Source: Letharia columbiana (lineage: Eukaryota > Ascomycota > Lecanoromycetes > Lecanorales > Parmeliaceae). From it: 64,000 bases of DNA. The notes beneath the pieces were generated by a model. It had not been told where the DNA came from and searched no databases. It saw only the letters and a list, made by a program, of their open reading frames with translations. This document shows positions 9,916 through 18,875 of this stretch, piece by piece. The first letter of the stretch is position 1, and each line of letters opens with the position of its first letter. The stretch covers positions 41,483 through 105,482 of the forward strand of contig NW_023501130.1 in NCBI RefSeq assembly GCF_014066305.1, given 5' to 3'. The position numbers and the translations under genes are program-made.

Positions 9916-10820
9916 TCATCCCCTCCTCCTCACATCCCTTCCACTTCCCTCATTGCCAGTCTCCGTACCCTTCCCGGACGTCTTCGCAGCCATCCAACCC
10001 GCCATGTCAAAATTCTGCAAAGGATTCGCCGTGCTCGCTCCACCGCTCAGTATGCTCTTTTTCTGCTGTTCTTCAAATTCCTTCTTCATCTCCGGATCCA
10101 CTATGGTGCGCAAGGACATCAGCTGTCGTGGTCATCGGGGGAGGGGCGGAGGGAAGTAGACATACTGCTGTCCATCAGGTATGGCATGCCCACCACGAAG
10201 CCCAGTCCCACCACCGCAATCAGGATCATAGGGTTCTTAAGTAGGTCCAGGGGCGAGACTGTATCTCGTGCGTTAGCAGGATTCCTCCGTTCCGTAACGT
10301 CGCCCAATTCCACCATCTCCATTCCCTTCGGTTCTCTTTCCTTTCCTCCTTTCCGCAGCTTTATCAAGATAGGAGCGCACATACATCCGGCCCTGGCCTC
10401 ATAATAATCCCTACCCCTCAACACCCTCACCTCCACCGGCGCTTCACCAACCGTAACCTTCTCACCCGTCACAATGCCTCCCCTGCTCACCCTATACACC
10501 TGCACAACCCCACCACTCTTAACGTCCACCCCATAGGAGAGAAAATCGTAGTCGCGACACGCTATATCCAGCAGATACGAGACCGATATCCCTCTTTCCG
10601 AACCCGAGGATGCAGGGTCTGAAGTAGAGGGCGACGTAAGATTGCGGAAGACAAAGGTGTTGCTGCGCGTTACGGGCACTTTGATGCGCTGCCCGTGCGT
10701 GGTGAGGATTGCACTGGTCGAGGGAGGGAGGGCGGGGATGTGGGGCGGGACGGAGAGCGTGAGGGTGGCGGCGGATATGAGGGTGGGTAGAAGAGATACG
10801 AGGAGGTGTGGAAGAAGCAT
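9916..10820 (-). CDS. EMC7: ER membrane protein complex subunit 7 (EMC7), 279 aa
   Basis: EMC7 is a subunit of the ER membrane complex, which inserts tail-anchored and multi-pass proteins into the ER membrane. Two exons (10820-10166 and 10100-9916) are split by a 65-nt intron with a GCTGAT branch site. Splicing rebuilds the conserved PYLMDSMDPEMKKEFEEQQ. A signal peptide (MLLPHLLVSLLPTLISA) leads into a lumenal beta-rich domain with SNTFVFRNLT, SYLLDIACRDYDF and VEVRVLRGRDYYEARAG. One membrane segment follows (NPMILIAVVGLGFVVGMPYL), then a cytosolic tail ending near LQNFDMAGWMA. I chose the ATG at 10820 because the signal peptide starts there. An in-frame ATG at 10871 would add 17 residues (296 aa). 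Length and motifs fit the family well, and nothing looks broken. Confidence 0.94.
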
Positions 10821-12788
10821 CTTGGGTTGGGTGAGTAGCGATGGGAAGGGCGAGGTTGCGAAGGTGCTCATCCTGTCTTGGCGTGGCCCAGAGCTTCGAG
10901 CCGGAGAAGGCTGAGGCGGCGGCCGGCGCCGGCGCTAACGTTCCAATGTTCGATACACGTTACGTGACCGCTCGCAAATTCACGAATGTAATATACCGGA
11001 ATGATATACTCGGATCATGAAGATGATCATTTTCAAGCCTCCTCCAGTCAAATAGAGTCTGTATCTGGTCTGGAGCTGCGTCAACTAAGAGACAGCGAGA
11101 TATCCAAAAACATCCACGTCGCAGGCGATACACAAGACAATGATACACCTTTGGTACCAGCATTAGATCGAGAATCCTTTAGTACACAGCGAAATTCTCA
11201 GGAAACATCCATGCTTCTTAAATCTTGCTCAATCCTCTCTCTTCTTATCGTACATTTGTCGACGAAGTACGTACGGGTCGCTATGGGCCGTGCTAATGGC
11301 TGCGCTGCCACTACCATCATATGAAAGTGTGCTAGATTAACCGTTACCATAGACCCTGTGTGCCTAGGGTCGAAGAATGAAGGTGGCACCCACGTGAGCT
11401 GTGACTGAATGTGTGCCGGAACTCGCGTTGCTCCTCAATTAATGACCCGGGTGCATTTGATTGAAGCTAGTCGACGAATAAGGAGAGCTTCTGGACGGCG
11501 TTGCTCGATTCAGACCTCTTGCCTACCTTGATTGGCTCTTTGCCTGCCCTAGTCCCGTCGGTCTGCTTATTGAGTTCCTTCTGGAGTCTTTGGAGGAATT
11601 TTGCTACTTGGTCTATATGAGTATGACGCGTTGGCGAGTAGGCCGGGCCTTGAAACGACCATATGTAGCCGCCGCACGCGGGTATGACGGTACTCAGCTC
11701 AGAGAATGGCTTTTTGAACTTTTACGTCACTCCAACCACGGATCTCTTATAAGCCAAGGATCCCAGATCTGTGCACGTTCTGACATCTTTCTGATCGGGG
11801 GCTGTCTCGAGCATGTCTAGAGAGTCACAGGAACGTTCGTAAGCATTACAGTTGCTGCTGCTCAGGATTCCGGCCAGCAAATACACGATTCCAAACAAAG
11901 AAAATCGAAAGCATCTGGTGGGTATGGAAGTCAACGACTGGTACAAAAAATTCCATGTCAAATTTCCTACCAGTCTTGGAACATTTCGTCGTTCTTCACA
12001 TGAAGGCGTTTACATGTGTTGTAGCCGGTATGCCACTTTGGGTGTGGTCGCCATGCGATCTATCATTTCTCCTCCATCATGTCGTATTGTCGAAGGCGGA
12101 ACGCTGGGGCGCACCGCGTACGAGCTAGCGGAAGCGAGGATTTGATCAAAAATCCAAGAATTCAAGCACCCATGGGAATGAGGGTCCCTGTTACGTAGCC
12201 GAGTGATCGAATTCCTCATAAGAAAGAGGCAGCTGGATCCACAAACGAACTCTCCTAATCAACAATACATTCCTAGTAGGTAGCGGTGGAAATAAAAAAC
12301 CCACGCTGCCAACATGCTCACTCCTCAAAACAAATGCACACAGCTTATCCGTGGGTGGGAATTCTGTGTGCCTTTTCCCTCTCTCCCCAAAACCCCACGA
12401 GCCAAGCTTGAGAGCGTTCGGGCGCCGCTGTCCATGCCATTCACGCTATTTACTACTAGCAAAAGTCGTACGCGCTTCGGTTACCATTCTCGTACTAGAA
12501 CACAAGTAGATCAGGTCTTTGCGCTTCTGCAGCACTTTATTTCTCACGTTAAATTTTCCGTCATCAAGGCCTGCAGGAGACTTCAATCTTTCGGCCACAA
12601 CGCCTGAGGCTGATGGTTGGCTCGAAACGAATGCTCAAACTAGGCTGCCCTTGATGTCTAGCGTGCTGCACTTCATCGAGAGCTGCATTAGAAAACAAAT
12701 TGGACAGCGGTTAATTGAAGTGGCGTCTCAGGAAGAAACAGGACCAGGAACAAACGACCACTTCTCTAATCCCTGCAGATGATGCTGA
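10821..12788. other. Long stretch without a supportable gene
   Basis: The EMC7 upstream region includes a GC palindrome (GCCGGCGCCGGC, 10922-10933). An ATG-initiated + strand frame at 11001-11324 (107 codons, with SSSQIESVSGLELRQLRDSE) has a hydrophilic start and a weakly hydrophobic middle and could be a first exon or a remnant. Frames at 11590-11820 and 12519-12782 have protein-like composition but no motif. None has clear splice partners, so I leave them unannotated. Confidence 0.4.
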
Positions 12789-13154
12789 GACATCGTCCCT
12801 TGTGTCGGCGAGTGGAAAGCTTCCGGTACGGGCCCTGCTGTACCCGTTGGATCTTACCATTGGATGTCCTTGCAGAACACGAACATCTCTGTTGACGTGA
12901 TCAATGCCTACGGCGGTGATAGATTCTGCCTCTACGGTGTCAATGCTGACAGCGGACCTAGTCCTATCAGGCAAGCGCTATTCAGATCGAACTATTCGTT
13001 CGACGTGTACAGCGCTTACTACAACACCCTCACCACTATCAATGCATCTGCATACGGTTACCGCACTGGTGCAACGACGGACTGGGAGATAATGACCGCT
13101 CATATTTTACGGTCGGACTTTGTCTCATATTTTGAAGCATGCCTCATATTTTAA
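12789..13154 (+). CDS. Partial secreted-protein-like exon, C-terminal
   Basis: The frame is open from just after a TGA (12786-12788) to a TAA at 13152-13154, about 121 codons. The residues look strongly protein-like: PCVGEWKASGTGPAVPVGSY, then DVINAYGGDRFCLYGVN, then TTDWEIMTAHILRSDF, ending EACLIF. Three cysteines (in PCVG, FCLY and EACL) and aromatic-rich stretches fit a small extracellular domain. No ATG with a signal peptide is in frame upstream, so a 5' exon is either missing, unrecognised or lost. Possible acceptors exist at CCTGCAG (near 12779) and GCTGAG (near 12789), but I could not find a convincing donor and first exon. I recall vaguely similar uncharacterised fungal secreted proteins but cannot name the family. 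It may be the last exon of a gene or a truncated pseudogene. Confidence 0.4.
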   Translation, partial: DIVPCVGEWKASGTGPAVPVGSYHWMSLQNTNISVDVINAYGGDRFCLYGVNADSGPSPIRQALFRSNYSFDVYSAYYNTLTTINASAYGYRTGATTDWEIMTAHILRSDFVSYFEACLIF

Positions 13155-13943
13155 TTTTATGAATGATTTGGAATTATCAAACTGCTCCTGAGAGAGCAAA
13201 ACCATGACTCGTACCGGCGCACTCAGTCAAAGTCGTATGGGGCAACGGAAGCTGAATACCAGAGCTGCGCTTTAAATCATTCGTGAAGACGACCTAGATG
13301 AGGCCGATGATGATTGCCTAGAGGGCTGTCAAGTCTTGACAGTGGCGTCGAAAAGGCGGAACTGAATGTATGTCGTCCCCAACCACAAAGGATCAACCCG
13401 TGACCTAGGGTTAGGGTTATGCCTGGATAGGTGATTGTACCTAGCTGACACAGCTTGATGATGTCAAAATTCATTGTGTCGCAAATGCTGAGTTATCTTT
13501 TGCGTGGCTGAAGCTTGGGGTGGGTTCGGGGCAAGGCTGGATGAACACCACCCCGTATCCTCCCCTCTCCCCCTCTCTAACTCCTTTCCGAAAGAATTTA
13601 ACAATACGGCATTTTGAAACAAACCGCTGTACAGCAAAGTTTTCGAGCTGATTCAGATCTGGGGATGTTGTATCAATATCTTTGAATCAAAATCATAGGT
13701 TGACGTGCTGGATGCAGGTGCAGCTTCCGATGTCTCGGTCTTTATCGGTGCCACGAGATCAAGCTTCCGATCAACTTGCAGCGCTCAGTTTTCCGCCGCC
13801 TGGGGACGCCGTGAGGTACTGGGAACATTGTGGTCATTACCTTTGGTAGTTTGTGATCCGGCAGGTTGTTCGTCATTCTCTCGTATTGTAACAGCCCGGC
13901 CACTCTTGTAAATTATCTAGCGTATCGTTGTCAAAATTAGATC
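13155..13943. other. Intergenic; short telomere-like motif
   Basis: No supportable gene. At 13406-13419 the sequence TAGGGTTAGGGTTA contains about two units of the TTAGGG telomere repeat. Two units can occur by chance or be an interstitial relic. Confidence 0.4.
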
Positions 13944-14086
13944 CTACCTAGTAAAGAAAGAGATGGAGCTAGCCATTGTCAGCTCGAATGCATGTGGGTG
14001 TTTCAGACATCTAACCGTCAGAGCAGGGAGATTCGCACCGGCTGGGTGGATGCGACCCGTGCCTACAGCGCCAGGATTTCCAAAGC
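13944..14086 (-). other. Possible isolated exon, 3' of the 113-aa secreted gene
   Basis: Reading leftward after GTGCAG at 14090, the frame GFGNPGAVGTGRIHPAGANL and on stays open to a TAG at 13944-13946. The glycine- and proline-rich start reads like protein. It lies about 160 bases downstream of the stop of the 14247-14629 gene, on the same strand, so it might be an extra or former exon of that gene. There is no ATG and no proven donor; this is weak. Confidence 0.2.
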
Positions 14087-14246
14087 CTGCACGTAGTAAT
14101 TATTTACTGCCAAACCGATATGCCGAATGAGAAAGAGCGACTGACGTCTAATGACATAAATAGGTCAAGTAGAATGAATGGTGTGTAGATTGCATGATTT
14201 ATTGTATCTCAGAACTCCCCTGGGCTAGTATTTGAACCCACATAAA

Positions 14247-14629
14247 CTAGTTGGTTGTTCCACCAGGTGGCTGGGAGAAGGCTGGGAACCTTACTTCGAC
14301 AGGTTGGACATCGGTGTATGAGTCCCGTAAAAGTAGGGAGCGGGGGGAAGACGTACGATATTCAACCGGCCAGAAGTTAGGGATGTTCGCTCTGTTGGTA
14401 AACTGTGTGTTTGACACTCCATCGGGCTGTAGGATACCCGCTACGACAAAGAAACGTTAGCATCGCGCCCACTGCCAAAACCTGTAAAGAGATTGGGAAT
14501 CCTCTGGCGATCGTTAGGATGAGGACGGCCGTAGATTGAGCTACAACTAGGAGGAAAGGCGCATGTTAGAGCTGCAAGGAAGGTGAGAGTCAACAACGAC
14601 AATGCCGGGCTTTGGTGCATAACGAACAT
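14247..14629 (-). CDS. Small secreted protein, 113 aa, possibly truncated paralogue
   Basis: The two-exon model is 14629-14482 and 14440-14247, joined over a 41-nt intron. The intron has a perfect GCTAAC branch site and GTAG acceptor, but a weak GTTTTG donor. The product starts with a signal peptide (MFVMHQSPALSLLTLTFLAALTCA), then PSCSSIYGRPHPND, AGILQPDGVSNTQF and IPNFWPVEY, and ends in a proline-rich tail. CSSIYGRP resembles CSQFLGRP, and AGILQPDG resembles AGVWQPDG, in the first domain of the 4159-5924 protein. The middle of that domain, including the W-D-x-x-R motif, is absent. That suggests a shortened relative, though the matches are short. The intron is close to the lower size limit, so the model is uncertain. 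It is divergent to the 14974-15979 gene. Confidence 0.45.
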
Positions 14630-14973
14630 AGCGACACAGGCTGATACTCTAGGGCTATGACGGCTCTGGGATAAGGAACCTGAGATGAAAGATTTTTTGG
14701 TGCGAGATATTGGCTGCTAATCACAAGGTCGCTTGGTCACTATGGCATTGAAACGCAGTCGATTTGCTTGGATAGCAAACCACGTTCTATTTCGTATTCT
14801 CTCGAGGCGCTCTTCCGCTCTATGCTATGGAGCTTCCTGGTAGCGACATGCGAACTCCCACCACTCGATCACCTCCCAAGTGAAGCTGACTCTCCTCCTA
14901 TATTTCTGCCTAGCCATTAGTACTGATATTATAACGTGGTACTGCTGTTATAACGTGTCTGGCTATATTCAAG
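14630..14973. promoter_or_regulatory. Shared upstream region of two divergent secreted-protein genes
   Basis: The 344 bases separate the ATG at 14629 (-) from the ATG at 14974 (+), so both promoters must lie here or overlap it. I see CT-rich patches (near 14795-14820) and short A/T runs but no defined motif. Co-regulation of the pair is a reasonable guess from spacing only. Confidence 0.35.
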
Positions 14974-15979
14974 ATGCCTGGCATCTCAAGTCTGGTAGTG
15001 CTTCTCGCGCATTGTGTCATCGTGGCGCTTGCTCTTTTCATACCGCTACAACTACCCGCCAATGTAAATATCCCAAGCCTTGGGCTTTCTGTCAAGTATG
15101 TCTGTGTATTACTCGCTTCGCGACAGATGCTAACAGCGGTCTCTTAGCGCCACCGACCTCAAAGGACAACCTGCAATTCCTGGCTTCGATGCGGTGCTAA
15201 GTTGGGTTCCTCGGGTGTCCATCAAGCCAGAAGATGCCTACCTCTGCGCTATAGATTTCATGTATGACCTAGCTTCTAGTGGATGGGATGAAATTATCCC
15301 AAGTGGATACGAAGCATCCTCGAAGGATGTCAACGGAATTATAATCGCGTATGGTAGCCTCGCGCATCCTGAAGATAAAAATCAACTACAAAACAAACAC
15401 CTTATCCTAGGACTTCTCAAAACGATGAACACGTTGGCCAGCAGGAAATCCTTTTGCATTACCAGAGCCATTCTGTATATGTATAACAAGCCCGTCGGGC
15501 AACTTGCGATAGCCCGTCAGGTGTCTCCGACATTGACTGAAATCAATGGCACGAACTTCAGCCTGGGTAACTTGGATCCTATGACCAACAGTATGGCGAG
15601 CCGAAATCTTACTGTCGAGAGGGATATTGTGGATCCGGAGGACTCGAATTTTGTGATCTCTTTCGAGACTTTGGAAGATTCTATACCATGCCAGAGTCTG
15701 TTGAATGCCGCCGTGAACGGATTGGCAATTTCGGCCCCGGCAAAGAATGATGATGTTTGCACCGAATTTGCGGGTGTCAGTTCAGGGGGTGAGGTGACCT
15801 ATATGATTCATAGGAATTCTCCCGGGACAACGCGGTTCCTTCTGACTTACAATCTGGTGAGAAGATCGCTCAAACTGCTTCCGGCGAGGATGTACAAGGA
15901 TGGACTTTGTGGAGAGGTCAAATTTGACTTCATCTATGGCGATGAGGAACTTGGTGGTGGGACTATGTTTCTGTCCTGA
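14974..15979 (+). CDS. Secreted protein of unknown function, 317 aa
   Basis: Two exons (14974-15095 and 15148-15979) flank a 52-nt intron with GTATGT donor, GCTAAC branch site and CTTAG acceptor. The spliced frame is 954 nt. The intron joins GLSVN to ATDLKGQPAIPG. Residues 1-27 are a strong signal peptide (SLVVLLAHCVIVALALFI). The mature part has about five cysteines, NGT/NFS/NLT glycosylation sites and no further membrane segment. Features include AYLCAIDFMYDLASSGWDE near the N-terminus and CGEVKFDFIYGDEELGGGTM at the end. This two-ended layout recurs in uncharacterised fungal secreted proteins I recall, but I cannot name a domain or activity. It is the last gene before the AT-rich block (about 450 bases away). 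Its codons look normal and intact, so it has not been degraded by the mutation process next door. Confidence 0.8.
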
Positions 15980-16430
15980 TCCCTAGTACAGGAAACAAGT
16001 GGTATCTAAGGCAGTGATGCCTCTAGACAAGTGAGGGCTCGCACTTGTCTCTCCAAGGGTTGGCCACCCACCACAACAACGGAGGTCTAGAATGGAGAAC
16101 TTTGCAATGGTGAGGTGTTGATAGCCGCCTAAGGGCTCACAAGAAAAGAGATGTCAAATTTGAATCATGAACTCGGAATCTTCTCCTTGTCAGGACCAGC
16201 ATAGAGGTATGAGTCATATGGGTGAGGTAGATAGGATAATAAGGCTACCGAATTATGTAGGTGGGAAGGAGGCATGATATGGTAGGGCATGCCTCCGTCA
16301 AGGCCCGCTAGCCATAGGGCTGAGTGGTGTGTTAAGGGTACGCTCGTAATACTACCCCCCCTCTTAATAGCTATGGCCCCTATAGCTGATAGATCGAAGA
16401 TGCACGCCTATTGCTTGCCCTATGTCTCTC
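15980..16430. other. 3' flank and transition to AT-rich block
   Basis: Composition is ordinary until about 16,400 and then falls quickly to nearly pure A/T with scattered TCG and GCG. A perfect 9-base inverted repeat (AGACAAGTG, 8-base loop, CACTTGTCT) lies at 16025-16050, 46 bases after the stop codon of the preceding gene. No gene is seen. Confidence 0.5.
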
Positions 16431-16980
16431 GATATTCATAGCCTCTATAGGCCTTAACTGAAGAAGATTTATCGAGGTATAGCGATAGCAGTTTAAGTCT
16501 TAGCGATTTTCTAAAGAATATCGAATGATTTTAATTTATCTAAAAATACGATATTCGAGATACCTCTATTTTCTTAATTATTAAAAAATTAGAAAATTAG
16601 CATTAGAGCTAGTATTTCTCTCATCTAAAATTCTACTATAAATATATTTATTATATTATTATTTCTATAACTCTTCTTATATCTCGCTATTATTAAATTA
16701 AAATTAAAATTACTCGCTAATATAGAATCCTTAATATTTCTTTTATTAGATTTTCTATTAATATATAAAAGGCCTTTAAAATATCGTTTTCTTTACTATC
16801 TAACGTTTATAAGAATTATATTTAATATTATATCGTTAATAAGCTTACTATTATCTTTATTACTTTTATTAAAAGTATTAAAAAGAGTATTATATATCTA
16901 TTAAACTTAAAGAGTTTTAGTATTATATAGTAATACGAGTTAAGATTTATAAATTAAATTTATAATTATTAGAGTTAATT

Positions 16981-17360
16981 AGAACTATCGAGTAAATTTA
17001 ATAAGCGATCTTTAATAAGCGATATTTAAATATCTTATCTTTTAATAATTATAAAACTAAATTTAGAAATTCTATTTTTATCTAAAAGCCTATATTTCGT
17101 TCTATAATTTAAAAAAGAAATCTTAAAATTTTAATAGAAAATAAAAAAGTTATTTTAAAATTAAATAATATATATTTAATTAAAGCTATTCGACTATCGA
17201 GCGAACTTTAATAAGCGATATTAAAATCTCTTACGCTTTAATAATTATAAGACTAAATTTAGAAATTCTTTTTTTATTTAAAAGCCTATATTTCGTTCTA
17301 TAATTTAAAAAAATAATCTTAAAAATTTAATAGAAAATAAAAAAGTTATTCTATATGTTA
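16981..17360. repeat. Two adjacent copies of a ~170-bp repeat; inverted copy at 33.4 kb
   Basis: Segments at about 16,981-17,160 and 17,190-17,360 share a stretch that includes TAATAAGCGAT and AAAAGCCTATATTTCGTTCT. The reverse complement of the same stretch appears at about 33,430-33,610. The type of element is not known. Confidence 0.6.
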
Positions 17361-17409
17361 ATAACGTATATCTATTTTTTTAATAAGAAAGATAAGAAGA
17401 CGTAGAAGG

Positions 17410-18265
17410 GCGAGATTTTAATAGTTATAAACGCTAATTTATTTACTTATAATAAATTAGTTAATCTAATTAAAGAGCGTAGCGAACTCGAATTTATAAT
17501 TAACTATATATATAAATTTAAGATTTTTTAACTTAGCTCTATCTTATTCTTTTATATATATTAATAAAATTAAAAAGATAGATATATTTATATATCGATC
17601 TAGTAATAAAATTAATTCTTAAAAAAATAAAGAAAACTTAAGAAAAATCGCTTATTTAAGCTTATTCGCTAAAACTTCGTTAAGTATATATTAGATATAT
17701 ATAAATTAAGTAATCTAAAATTCTCTTATTTAGAATTTATAAGCTTCTTTTCTAATAATTATCTTCTTTCTTTAAAGATTTATTCTTAAATCTAAATATA
17801 GAAAGAATATTTTCTTATTATTAGAAGATTTATTAATACTCTCTAAATCTTATAGAAAAAGAAAAGAGAGAGTTTTTTATAATAGTATAGCGTAAATATA
17901 ATTAGTATATTAATATATATAAAAGAATAAGATAAGATTAAATTAGAAAATGTTAAATTTATATATATATTTAATTATGAATTTATTAGTCTACGCTTTT
18001 TAATTAGATATCGCGAATAAATAAATTAGCGTTTATAATTATTAAAAATCTATAAAAATTTATATATAGAAATCTTATACTCTAAAATAATTAGTTTTCT
18101 AAGAATACTATTACTTTATAATTTCGTAAATTATAAAGTTTAATATATACTTTCTAATAATATAAAAATTATAAAGTTTAATCTACTATTAATAAATTAA
18201 ATTAATATTTATATATAAAAATTATATTAGATATATTTAAGATTAAATAATAATTCTTTTATCTA
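17410..18265. repeat. Dispersed repeat, related to 32.5-33.2 and 38.7-39.2 kb
   Basis: About 17,410-17,570 matches 33,020-33,170 in direct orientation. About 17,930-18,265 matches 32,800-33,160 and 38,740-38,995, the first of these inverted. The 38.7-39.2 kb copy extends the match to the inverted partner out to about 32,520. Remaining G and C fall at the same places in the copies (for example TCGATATACGCTTTCTAACG). These are several RIP-altered copies of one element in both orientations. Confidence 0.6.
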
Positions 18266-18274
18266 TTTATATAA

Positions 18275-18830
18275 CTATAAGTAAAGATCTATAAATTAAA
18301 TTCATAGAATTAGATTTTTCATTTTCTAAGTTAAATAAAGTTAAATTTTTCTAAGTTAAATGAAATTTTAATTCTAGTTCTAAGTTAAATCGAACTTTAA
18401 TCGCTTACTATACGTTTTTAATCTACTTCTATTACTATAAAATTAAATTAATTTATATAATATATAGATATATATATATAAAGAGAGGCGCGCTAAGACT
18501 TAATTAGAAAGATATATTAAGTATAAAGAATTAATCTATAATAATTATCTATAAAAAATAGAGAAAGACTATATTTTTATAGTAAGAAGTATCGAAATAT
18601 CGAAAAAAAATAGATATAACGTATTAATTAGTAGTATAAATCTCATAATATCTTCTATCGTAGTAAAATTTTTCGAATAATAAAATAGCTATAAATATCG
18701 AATAATTTTAATTCATTTAAATATATATTAAAGAGTATATAACGTAGAATCTTAAAGAGCTAAGTCGTATTCTTAATAATAATAATCTTATTATCGCTTA
18801 ATTTCTTCGTAATATTCTTCGTATTTATCT
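18275..18830. repeat. LTR-like dispersed repeat, copy 1
   Basis: This segment, from about GTAAAGATCTATAAATTAAA through AGAGAGGCGCGCTAAGA, closely matches 30,850-31,310 in direct orientation. Part of it matches 44,770-44,970 inverted. Its end contains the motif CTTAAAGAGCTAAGTCGTAT that is repeated in the array at 31.5-32.4 kb. Presence in several places and length of about half a kilobase fit a solo long terminal repeat, but no defined terminal TG..CA survives. Confidence 0.5.
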
Positions 18831-18875
18831 ATTATTACTAGTCGAAAAGATATAATATATCTTATAGAATATTTT

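Noticed and set aside
9713..10159. 148-codon + strand frame across the last EMC7 exon
   Set aside because: It is antisense to a confidently identified gene and has no features of its own.
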